From the NCBI GenBank assembly GCA_003956705.1, contig QZCP01000412.1, positions 101,384 through 165,383 of the forward strand: a stretch of DNA of 64,000 nt, given 5' to 3'. The DNA comes from Brevipalpus yothersi. Lineage: Eukaryota; Arthropoda; Arachnida; Trombidiformes; Tenuipalpidae. The position numbers and the translations under genes are program-made. The first letter of the stretch is position 1. Every line of letters begins with the position of its first letter. The notes under the pieces are model-generated. The model worked only from the letters and a program-made list of their open reading frames with translations. It made no database searches and was not told where the DNA came from. Of the stretch, positions 53,707-63,655 are shown in pieces.

Positions 53707-56245
53707 TCATTCACTAGCATCAGCAGCCATAGTCGATAAGAAAAATTCTCCACGTAATGAACTCACTAGCGGTTCTCCCAATCGCTGTTTCTTCTTTTTC
53801 ACACTCGTGAATCTTCTCTGAGGATCGATTTTCCTGGTGGTACCTTGTGATCCTGTCACACTGGATATCATTCTCGTCCCAGTTTTCTCCAGCGAGAAAA
53901 TCGTTGGCTTCATTCGAGTGATGGCATTTCTAACCACCTCAATCTGTTCATGGGTCGAGCAAAGATCTAGAGCATCAGAGAATTGTTTGAAAAGCATTTT
54001 CTTCTGTTCAACTAAATCTTGACTCTGTGAATAAGTCCTAACAGGCAACATCAGCTGAGTTTCGATTATTTGTTCTTCCTCTTGATCGAATATTAACTCG
54101 TTCTCTTGATCATCTGCATGCTGAACCTTGTGAACACCTCTATGCTTCATTACTATGTAGTGAATGTGTTTGCAAAGATTTCCCTTGATACAATAGTCGA
54201 AAAATTCACACTTTGCTTGCTTGATACAGATATCACAACGTTCACATCTGAGCAAACATTCACATTCGATGTCCGAAAAAACAACAGTGTACGTGTTTGT
54301 ACCATCATCAGATTGTGACACGACAAACCATTCATCTGGACTCTGGTCTGATTGAGAAACGATGAATTTAGATTCCAGAGCTCGATCATGCCGACGTCGA
54401 AGTGTGCTTAGTTTTGGGCGTATGAATCCTTGCTCTTTCCAAATCATTCTCTGATACTGGTAATAGTCCATAGTTCGGGTCAAGTGATGCAAGGATTCAT
54501 CCAGCCTTCGAACATTTTCGCCCGCCATGAAAACATGCTTGAGTATTCGGGAATTATGAAACAGAAAATGATTCAAGAGTTACCCCACATTCCCCCACTT
54601 ACTTACCTATGGAATGTTTCAAGAAGCATGTTAGTATTTATATTGAGATTTTTCCGATAGCAAAGAGCCCACTGCTTTCTCCGTTCCCAGTTATGAGATA
54701 AGAAATAATCCATGAAATCTTCGGTTTCTGGTTCTTCATATTTGGTTATAAAAAATTGGCCATGTTTCTCAAACTCCTCCTCTCTGATCATGTTATGGAT
54801 TAAATGAAGATCCGCCGCTACTCTTTTTCTGGAAGGGACATTGAGAATCTTCTTCTTGAAATTTAAGTTCCAGTTCCTCAAGACATGCCATGTACAGAGC
54901 AATTTGTTCTGAGGTGGGCCAAAAATCTCTGTCCATGCATTGTAGAATGTGAAGCAATCATCAGTCATGAAAACTTTTGGCGTTTCCACATTGCAACTAT
55001 TTTTCAGGGCTTGGAAAAACTTCAAAAAAACTTGATGATCCACCTTCGATGAATAGCAAAAAGCCACTGGGAAACCATTTCTGTAAAAAAAGATCCATCA
55101 TGCCGCATATTTTTCATTCTATATGGAAGCCCACCTGTTTTCATCAACAACCATGATAGTTGTTAGCTGGAAACCATAGTCATTTGTTCCATGGGTTGAG
55201 TCCATAGCAATCACATCATCACCGAACCTCTCAAGCATGTATCGCTGAGCTCGATTTGAAATTCCGAGAATGAGAGGAAGATCCTCTTGGTCATTCTGAT
55301 CCTGATGTATGATTATCGGATCGAAGTCAGAAGAGTGCATTTCCTCTATCCATGATTCGACACTGATCAGATCATTCTTATGCCGAACAATGTTGCTATC
55401 GAGCTTGTAGCTGTGAGTGATATTTATCAAGTCTTTGTTCTGGATTCTGTGTACTCGTTTGTTGTTCATCTCTGTCCAGGTGTCTCGGATCCTTTCCAAA
55501 ATCCTATCTTTGCTCACACCACCAGCTATTTGCTGAGCTATCTCGATTCGATCATGCTGTGGAATACTGATGTGTTTCATCTCTTTCTGATGACCGACGT
55601 GAGCACAAAAAAATGTAACAAATATTCCATCATCTTTTCCATGCACTCGAATCGTTGAAGGACATCTTTTCCCTATCTTTCTTGTGTCTTTTTGCCTCTT
55701 GGCTCGAATATTACTCCCACTAGGCTTATATTCCCCTGATCTATTACATTCATAATATCGACGGCCCTCTTCTCTTTTTTTCAATGCATACTGCACCGTC
55801 TCTTCATCTTCGATTCGTGATTTCCATGCTAAGAAATCTGAAGTAATTCCCCCACATTCCTCCACATCAATAATAAGGGAAAATTTTAGAGTTAGTTGTT
55901 TTATAGATCATAGTATCGACAGGACTCACCTTCTAAAGATGAAAATTCGTGTTGTTCTGTAGCTATTCTAATTCCATGTTCGTTGGTGAGATGTTCACAG
56001 TATTTTTCAATGTTTGTAACAATAACATCACATAAAAAACATAAACTTCCTTTCTTTTGACGGTTGTGCATGATATTTTCATGCTTTCTAAGGTTTCTCT
56101 TCTCAGTATATACTTCTTCACATTGTTCACACCTGAAGAAACTGGACTGCAGGCCACTCGCTAAGCTAGAACTCATTTTAAATGTACAAGTGCATGCTGG
56201 TTCGAAAATCAACTCTTGCGCTGCATTTCTATTGGTCGGAGCCAT
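53707..56245 (-). CDS. Second MULE-type transposase, last splice acceptor missing
   Basis: Same layout as the 35520-38111 transposase: exons 55930-56245, 55135-55837, 54607-55080 and about 53707-54558. The first three have consistent phases. Features: two C2H2-like fingers (CEQCEEVYTEKRNLRKH; CFLCDVIVTNIEKYCEH), the FAR1-like region (YYECNRSGEY, GKRCPSTI, CAHVGHQ), the DDE core (DVIAMDSTHG; KVFMTDDCFTFYNAW; LLCTWHVLRNW) and a SWIM finger (CEFFDYCIKGNLCKHIH). Length is close to 790 residues. No AG lies at the expected start of the last exon (the region around 54560 reads CATAATTCCCGAATACTC), so splicing there is either non-canonical or lost. I found no inverted repeats around it, so it may be a dead element or a domesticated gene. 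It is convergent with the zinc-finger gene, stops 280 bases apart. Confidence 0.75.
54579..54602 (+). repeat. C-rich 20-mer, copy 4 (intron 3 of second MULE gene)
   Basis: GTTACCCCACATTCCCCCAC, nearly filling the roughly 48-base intron. On the gene's own strand it reads as a G-rich motif. Confidence 0.8.
55845..55866 (+). repeat. C-rich 20-mer, copy 5 (intron 1 of second MULE gene)
   Basis: ATTCCCCCACATTCCTCCAC in the first intron of the second MULE gene. Confidence 0.8.
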
Positions 56246-57221
56246 CGGCTGGTTAGACTTTCATCACATTATTCAAGTTTCCCTGGAATGAAACATTCAA
56301 ATAATCAAGAGATAAAAATAGAGGAAAAGATCAAAGAAGAGAGAATGAGTCAATTAAGACACTTACTAAAATTGGTCGCTCCACGTATGGAGTTTCAGGG
56401 AGCCTTCCAGTTTCTGCCTCCTCCGCTGATGATCTCGGTGGTATTTTGACCTCATAAGAAGCTGGTGGGACATGAACTTGTGACTCCTAGAACGAATTGG
56501 GCCAAAAGGAACAAAATTAGCACAAAAACTTAAATAATAGATGAAATACTTTTAAGGGGCAACAAGGGAGAACTCACAGTTGTATTCATTCCACTCTGCT
56601 GGCTTCTAGTCTAGATTCTCAAACTTCTCTGCGGTGTTGAAGTAGGCTGCAATTAATTAATGATCATCAAAAGTTCAAAAAATCAAAATTCAAAAGATTA
56701 AAACCCTGTCCTTACGAAAAAAAACTGGGCGTGACCCCAAAATACTGATAAGATATATCTCATGCACTTGGACATGGTACAAGTTCGTCTGAGAACAAAA
56801 TTCTTTTTCCCATGTAAAAACTAGCAAGGAATATTTTTTGCAACCCCAATGTTCAATGCCGAATATTAATCAATTGAAAATATCGGTGTATAGGGGAAAT
56901 GAACTGAAACATTGAAAGTGATGGATGAATAAATAAATAAATCAGGAATTGAAGAAAAAACAGGGATTGAAAATATGAATGCTTTATCTAGATGATGCCC
57001 TATTATTCCTGAAATTCTTATACCCTGCAGCACACATGAGATTCGAAATGAGATCATTCTTGAAAAAAGATAGAAATAACTGTCACAAGTCTTTTCGCAT
57101 GGTATTGCTCCATCAAGGTAACTTGTGTGAGGACTTAGAACAGTTTCCACCCTACATACCGCTATCTTCTCAATCACTGGAGAGTATATAAACCCATAGA
57201 GAGAGAAAATGCAATATCGGT
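56246..57221. other. Region between second MULE gene and a Helitron-like end
   Basis: No gene supported. AT-rich, with an AATAAATAAATAAATC stretch near 56929. The part before 57240 may be the interior of a short non-autonomous Helitron whose 5' end I could not fix. Confidence 0.4.
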
Positions 57222-57240
57222 CGAAACCGGGCCTTTCTAA
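57222..57240 (+). mobile_element. Probable 3' end of a second, non-autonomous Helitron
   Basis: ATCGGTCGAAACCGGGCCTTTCTAA closely resembles the 3' end of the full Helitron (ACCGGTGAAACCGGGCCTTTCCACTAG on its strand): same hairpin, same spacer and a CTAA end fitting CTRR. The next base is C rather than T, so the exact border is uncertain. The body is presumably to the left; no Rep-helicase is seen. Confidence 0.5.
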
Positions 57241-57274
57241 CTGGAAAGTCATCAATGAGTGTGAAAGGTGTGTG

Positions 57275-57316
57275 CTAGGTGTAAGGTGCCACCTGTGCTA
57301 GGAGCCCTACACCTAG
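57275..57316. repeat. Short inverted repeat
   Basis: CTAGGTGTAAGG and CCTACACCTAG pair with one bulge around a loop of about 19 bases. Confidence 0.65.
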
Positions 57317-57845
57317 AGTTAGGGTTAGATCAGACTATATTTTCCATTGGATGAGAGATAGATTAGTAGGAGAAAAAGTGGAGATGGAAGGAATCGTTGT
57401 GCCAGGTGGATGAGAGAGTAGATACCAATTAGTATGAGAATGTATCATCTAGATGGAAGGGAGGAGTGATAATTGAATCGAACCTGACTTAGATGGAAGA
57501 GCAGTGAACGAATGATTTGCCTAAATGGAGACTAAATCCTTAAAGGGCCGGGTAGAGACTTGCGCACCATTGAGTTAGTACATGTGTTAGTGAATACAAT
57601 GTCGGAACTCAGTAAAATTTTTGAATGTATTCTCTGTGATAGAACATTCACTACCAGTTCTAATCTATCGAGGCATCTTTTGAATGTTCATAACCTCAGT
57701 GCCAACAGTGAGAATTTCGGTTGTATTCTTTGTGGAGAAAATCAACCATCTAACAATGTTTATATTACTCATCTGACAAGGGAAGGGGGAGAATTGATAA
57801 TCAGGAGATGGATTGAACTTATTATCATTAGAAAGCTATTGGGTA

Positions 57846-58808
57846 GTTAATTGAAAGTGTGTAATATTACATCCCATCTCCTTCTTGAAAAAAAGTTACA
57901 GGGATGGAAGAATTACATGATTGCCATACATTTCCATACATTCAATGACTAGTAATGAATGTTTCTCTAACGCGAAGAATTGGAAACATTATCATGCCAG
58001 TGCTAACCTGTGAGGGTAGGATTGGTAGTCCTCTTTTGGTTTGTCTACAAGAAAAGAGTGGAAAATTTGGAGTCAATGTAGCACGAACCATGCAAAAGCC
58101 TTCAAATCTTTATATAACATGTTCGAAGTCAGGAAAACTGTCAACTGCAATAATGAGGAAATTTTCAGCTGATGTCCTCTACCATATGGTTGATCAAAAA
58201 GCTTGTGTTGTGTTGGATTCCTGGTCTGGTCAAACCGAGCAATCAATTTTTCAATTCACTGGCAAGGAGTTGCAGCTTCGATTCCTCCCAAAAGGATCAA
58301 CATCCTTGATGCAGCCTCTAGATATAAACTGCTTCCAAAAAATGGAAAGATTTTGTGAAGAAATTCACAGATAGGGGGATCATGGAAAATGCTCCGGTCA
58401 AGTTGCATACGAGAGACTGCATTCTAATCCTGCATTCACTGATCCTCAATCAGTTCCAATCACCAGCATTCCAACCGATGTTTTTGTGGGCATGGAGAAG
58501 AGGAGGATTTCCAGTCGAGATCGATTCATTCCCGTCTCTTGGCGATATAAGTTTCAATTTGATGAAGTTATTTGCTTTTCTTCAGAATGTATCAACGAAT
58601 CCTTCATTCGTTACTCATATCCTAACTGCCTAAAGGTTCTCTGCTTAAAATGTTTCTATGCAGATCGACATTTACATTAATTTTCCCCATTCATGTAAGA
58701 GATGTCCTTCGCTAATCATTAACTGTATTGCAATGATGTAATTTTCACGTTTCTGTGATTTTTTTTCTAGGAGGAGATGGGACGTAATATTGCACACTTT
58801 TAATTAAC
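57846..58808 (+). mobile_element. 963 bp DDE transposon with TA target duplication
   Basis: Inverted ends of at least 45 bp: GTTAATTGAAAGTGTGTAAT on the left and, in reverse complement, GTTAATTAAAAGTGTGCAAT on the right, continuing with about five mismatches through CCCATCTCCT. Flanked by TA at 57844-57845 and 58809-58810. TA duplication and the encoded DDE fragment fit the Tc1/mariner-pogo group. It is inserted in the third MULE remnant. It is too short for a full transposase, so it is internally or 5' deleted. Confidence 0.82.
57955..58633 (+). pseudogene. C-terminal half of a DDE_1-type (pogo/Tigger-like) transposase
   Basis: Two overlapping frames, 57955-58374 and 58355-58633, read together as the end of a DDE endonuclease: the second catalytic Asp region ACVVLDSWSGQTEQSIF, then LRFLPKGSTSLMQPLDINCF with the third acidic position, and a tail PAFQPMFLWAWRRGGFP. 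The frame changes near 58355-58374. The first catalytic Asp and the N-terminal helix-turn-helix are not found. Confidence 0.7.
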
Positions 58809-59329
58809 TAATCAATAGCTTCCTGATGATACTGTGTTTCATTCATTTCCCGATTATCGATTCTGCTCCTTCCCTTGTGAGAGAAAATCATGAATCTCCT
58901 ATCAAAAATGAGGAAAATACTTTTGACAGCTTCGAAGGTGAGTTGATCTTTAACTTTTGTTATTTGTCCTCGAGTTCCGTGATGGAGTACGAAAAAAATA
59001 TCCACATAATACCCACACATTGATTTTTTCGTTTTCATGAAACATCTTTGTGGAAATTAAACTGATATCCACATTATATCCACATCTTCAGATTTTCTAG
59101 CGTGGAAAAGCAAACTTGAGGGTGATACGAGATCGAACTCCATCAAAAAAACTGGACTCCGTAAGTCTAAAGATTATGAAATGCATTGTTTCATCTGCTC
59201 ACGCACCGGAAGCTATAGTTCTCTTGCTATGAAGAGGCTGAATAAGGTTTAAGGTAGCAAGAAAATAGGAGGAAGATGTCCTGCTTTCATCACTCCAATC
59301 TTTTGGTTTTTCCAGAGAACCGCATTTCA

Positions 59330-61538
59330 CTCAATATTCTCAACATGAAGAAGGAATGTTACAATTGTGTAAAGTCGACCTTGTTGAACAAAAAAAAGAG
59401 TAAAAAGCGGGGTAGACATCTAGTTCCAGATATGCAGAGGTATTTCAATAGAACTAATTCTAGTTCAGTTGGTAGGTCATCAGTTTGGGTTTGTGATAGA
59501 TGCCGTATCAAGTATAAAAATGATCGAAGGAAAGCTGCTAGAGCACTGACTGTCGATCAACCAGTCCCAGGACCTCTAGGTCCTGAGTTTGCTGGTAACA
59601 GCAATATAGATCAGATGAGCTTCATGGGATTATCCCCCTCATTATTCGAGTTTTTAACCCTTTCATTTGTATCCAGCACATGAGTGACGATTCTTCTCCA
59701 AATGGAGGTGATAGTAGCTTTTCAGAAGATCCCAGCAACTTCTCAACATCCCAAGATTTATCTTCGGAACATCAAGACTCTGACGATGACAGAATGTCAG
59801 TCCATCTGGAAGGCGAGATTCAGCAGCATTCTGAGTCATCTCAGCAACAACGAGAGTCTGATGATGATCAAGAAGTTTCTGATGCGATCGAATCTGAAAA
59901 CACCAAGCATCCGATGTATTCCAGCTCTGATGAGAGTGGTACAACACCATCAGACTCAGATGATCCATCATATCAGCCTCCCCAACAATCTGCTGATGAT
60001 GATGAATCTCATGTGGCAGCTTTAACTTCAAAAACAATTTCTAGCCATAGTCTCTGCATCTATGGCTGTGAGGAGAGATCTTTGATGAATGTTCCCATGA
60101 ATGTCTGAGAGGAAGCTGCGATGTTCAGAATTTTGATACCAAAAGGTGTGCTAGGCAGCAAAGTCCATCTCAATTGCGATTCAGTCCGGATCAAGATCGA
60201 GTACTGAGAATACTTGATTCACACTTTCACAATTTACAAAATAGAGATCAAAATGCTAGAGTCACAAGACAAAGTCGTGATTCTCGAATAGAAAGGATGG
60301 TTATACAAGGTAAAGCTGGCTCAGGCAAAAGTACTCTCATCATGGAAATAATCGCGAGAGTACAGCGACGATAAGAGTATCATCGTCTGTGCCCCTTCTG
60401 GAGTAGCTGCTAACAATATCAGCGGTAGCACAATCCATTCTACTTTCCGCATATCAATATCTAATTTCCTACAACCTTTGAATAGTGAGCGTCTCACGGA
60501 TTTCCAGCAAATGTATCGTGACGTGAATATCTGATGATTGATGAACTATCCATAATTGGAAGCAAACTGTTTGGGGAAGTTGATAAAAGAAGTTGTGAAA
60601 TGCACCCTACACATGATGATGAATTTTTTGGTGGTCTACACGTTTTCCTCTTTGGTGATTCTCGACAGCTATCACCGTTCAAAGACGCTGCTTTGTATAG
60701 TAAGAATCTACGCAGGCATCAAGATATTCAAGATGGCTTAGTAGCTTTCAGCTCATTCCAACAGTTCATCGAATTGAAAACCTGTCATCGTCAAAGAGAG
60801 GGTTCATCTGAATTTAGACGACTCTTGGACAATCTCTCAAATGGTAATTTCACCAGAGAAGATTATAATCTCTTGATGACGAGAATGATGCCATCCATTA
60901 TTTCTCAATAAATAAGAAGGTGATTGAGAGTGACAGAGCTTATCTGAGTTCCTTGAATGTACCCGTTGCCAGAATTCAATCAGGAACCTGATGTAGCTAC
61001 AACTGAGTCAGAGGATATAATTCTCGCTCTCCCATTTGTTCTTGATTTGGCTATAGGCTGTGAAGTTATGCTCCAAACTGGTATATGGGTTGAAGAAGGC
61101 ATGGTTAATGGATCGCTTGGAACCATAAGAAAAATCGTATACCTAGAGGGCTCACACCCATCAGCAATTCCTCTATACGTTGGAGTTGAGTTTGATGAGT
61201 ATGGAGGCCCCTTGTACGACAATATCTTCCTTGTTACACCAGTCATCAAGAGGTCTCTCAGATAAGGGGCAACTCACGCGAGAAAACAGCTTCCTCTAGC
61301 TCTAGCTCACTCAATAACCATTCATAAATCACGAGGATTAACTCCCAGCGAAATAGCTGTTGACCTTGGGGAAAATGAGGCTGCCCTGGTTCTGACATAT
61401 GTTGCTCTTTCGCGTGTCAAAAGGCTAGAAAATTTAGTTCTTTTGGAATCTTATAGTGAGGAACGATTTGCAAAGATATCCCGCAAGAAAGAATTCGATG
61501 AGAGGAAAGAGTTCATCGCGGAATATTCGCCCAGATGA
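59330..61538 (+). pseudogene. Degenerate PIF1-like helicase with Cys-rich and acidic N-terminal parts
   Basis: Plus-strand pieces in several frames. 59339-59663 holds a Cys-rich segment (KKECYNCVKSTLL, WVCDRCRIKYKNDRRKA). 59680-60108 is an acidic Ser/Asp/Glu-rich region (SDDSSPNGGDSSFSED). 60174-60374 has RFSPDQDRVLRIL and Walker A VIQGKAGSGKSTLI. 60534-60911 has the Walker B region MIDELSIIGSKLF, then FLFGDSRQLSPF and ELKTCHRQREGSSEF. 60957-61265 has LAIGCEVMLQTGIWVEEGMV, with VNGSLGTI. 61320-61538 ends with LVLTYVALSRVKRLENLVLL. Frame breaks near 60374-60530, 60911 and 61265 make it non-functional. Helicases of this type occur in Helitrons and in related transposon-borne genes. No Rep nuclease is present here, so the parent element is unclear. 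Confidence 0.75.
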
Positions 61539-61878
61539 ATTCTCACATTCATAATAATTTTGATAATTATTTTACAATTTCTGAACCTGTCGAAAGCTTG
61601 TGAATAAACTCATGATGAACATATACACACACCTATATTCTGATTCATTCAATAAGTTCTCTCCCAGTATTGGGTCACTCGATTTAGTTGCCATAAGGAA
61701 AGCTGTTGGGGAACACTGTCAAAACCACTGTCAAAATCATTGTCATAATAATTCCTCACCGATTTGGATAGCATTGAGTCAAAGATAATCAAATTTAGTG
61801 CAATGTTGAAACGGGGCATTTTATTTTTTGCCTCTTTTCAGGGGGGATACAAAAAATTATAATCATTAAAAAATCTAT
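61539..61878. other. Short intergenic stretch
   Basis: AT-rich with an imperfect TGTCAAAACCACTGTCAAAA tandem motif near 61718. No gene supported. Confidence 0.4.
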
Positions 61879-62558
61879 TTATTTAGAATTTATAAGTATG
61901 GGCTTGAGTTTGGCTTCGTTCCATTTCCCATTGATCATAGGTTCCAGCTCTTTTCTAGTCACGCATGCTGGAGCTCTATTTCCCTTTGGCCGACCATTCA
62001 TATGTGTTTTAAGATCTGAGATTCCACCAGGACGAAAAACACAGATTCAATATGGGCATTGGTATTGCCTCTTACCATGCGTTTGCCTCCTACTCTTCGT
62101 CTCTTTCCGAGGCTCATCTATGGTAGGATATTTCATGGCATCCTCGTGAGAATATTCCTTCAATTCTGCTTCCCCTGGATCCACATCCCACATGGGTATA
62201 CGATATATCCCGGGGAATGATCCAATGGCTTCCACTCTTCCATCCTCTAGCCTAACAAAACCATGAATCTTTGCTGGCCAATCGGTATCGTCATCACGTA
62301 CTCTAACGGTCTCTTCTTAGAATGTAAAAAAATAAGGGAAAAAAGAAGAAAAAAATAATCATTAACATAAATTCAGAACAAGTCATAATGGAAGTGATGC
62401 AAACTTACTCTTACTCTCGCAATTATCGTGGTATTCCAACTATTGCTCGAGGCTCGGGGATCGCTACTTCGCTTATCTAGCATCCTTTTACCAGAGGCAA
62501 CTCTTAAGGGAGGATATGGCCTACCATTGATGAGTGTTGTCCTTGTCATTTTCGCCAT
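61879..62558 (-). pseudogene. Zinc-finger gene with a stop at a zinc-ligand cysteine
   Basis: On the minus strand exon 1 is 62409-62558 (MAKMTRTTLINGRPYPPLRV, 50 codons). Exon 2 begins near 62310 and reads VRVRDDDTDWPAKIHGFVRL, GSFPGIYRIPMWDVDPGE, EYSHEDAMKYPTIDEPR, then RQYQCPY-TGA-ICVFRPGGISDLKTHM, ending with a stop near 61880. The TGA sits exactly where the second Cys of a CPYC-type finger is expected (TGT or TGC to TGA). The overall plan, a short basic first exon, an acidic middle and one terminal C2H2 finger, is like the 46779-53427 gene, although sequence similarity is weak. The exon 2 acceptor is ambiguous: three AGs lie within ten bases, and only the last, before 62310, keeps the frame. 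Confidence 0.6.
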
Positions 62559-62892
62559 TGTGATGTCCAAGAAATGAATGAGATCACAAGAAAAAGTTTC
62601 GGGTCTATATACTCCTCTTCCCTACTCCTATCAATGAGGCATTGATAATGACCCATGACCCCTCCTCCGTTGAAGACTAGTCAGATCAGACGGCCTTGAC
62701 TCATATCATATTATCATGGTCACTGAAAGGCTATATCAAGTGACCCTGATTCATTTCATAGTCACCCAATGGCTAAATCCTTATTTAGGATATAAGTCAT
62801 TGTCACTTGAGTGCCCAAATAAGTGACTCATATCTTTTCCAAGAATTTTAATAGCTCGCTCAGACAGCCCGCTCTCTGCGGCAACTAGTATT

Positions 62893-63330
62893 ATTATCCT
62901 CTCCTGTGATTGTTCCATTCTGTTGACTTGAGTGATTAATTGAGAATAATCTCTCATCACTTGTGCTTTGATTCAGCTTTTATCGTGTATAGTATTTCGC
63001 AACTTCATGTGAGTGTTACCATGATCCGATATATCGCTCCCATAAAAAAGTCAGAATATAGTTCAGGCTTTTTCCATGATAGGCTATTCCCAGGCTTTCG
63101 GTGATTAAAGCTAACTGTCATGGCCTGGATTTGCTTTATGGATTACATACATTAATTGCGGTTGAGATTTGATGGAGTCTATCGCTTCCCTGCAAGGTGT
63201 TCACCAAATCTCTGTCAGATGAATTGTCTACCATGATTCAAACTATCCCAATTAGAGCATTGCTCTAGCTTCTTTCGTATACAATAAAATATGATGATTA
63301 TGATTGTCAGTTCTTCTCGATAGCCATTGT
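62893..63330 (+). repeat. Upstream repeat R2, copy 4
   Basis: Aligns in order with 22944-23330 (CTCATCACTTG, GCAACTTCATG.GAGT, TTACCATGATC.GATATATCG, TTTTTCCATGATAG). Here it precedes a family A gene instead of family B. Confidence 0.75.
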
Positions 63331-63655
63331 GTCAATTCTCCATCTTTCTCATCGCCAAACGACCTCTTCCCCATCATCATTGATATTTAATCAATTCTTT
63401 ATGCTATTATCAATTTTCTATCTTTTTCTTTCTTAATCAGCTTCCTTCTTCATATCATAGATATTCAGACTTCACATGTCCAGGCATTTGCCTACAAGCC
63501 TCGATTATCAAACTTTGCATTTTCTTCAGAGTTGCTCAAGCGTGTTTCTACATATCTCTGTTCCCTTCTCGATCATTGACCATTGATTGCATTCAATTCA
63601 TCATTTAGGTGAGACAACTTCTTCATCTTGAAAGCTCCGGAAACGTGCTCGAAGT

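Larger units (their letters stand above)
57600..59270 (+). pseudogene. N-terminal remnant of a third MULE-type transposase gene
   Basis: Three pieces match the start of the two complete MULE genes. At 57600-57780 are two C2H2-like fingers (CILCDRTFTTSSNLSRHLLN, CILCGENQPSNNVYITHL). At 58880-58939, an exon end reads ENTFDSFEG with a GTGAG donor at the place where the others read SSLEG. From 59097 after a TTCAG acceptor comes FLAWKSKLEGD, CFICSRTGSYSSL and then GGRCPAFITP, matching FLAWKSRIEDE, CNRSGEY and GKRCPSTI. The first and second pieces are separated by the DDE transposon at 57846-58808. The DDE core never follows; instead the PIF1-like remnant begins. Confidence 0.7.
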
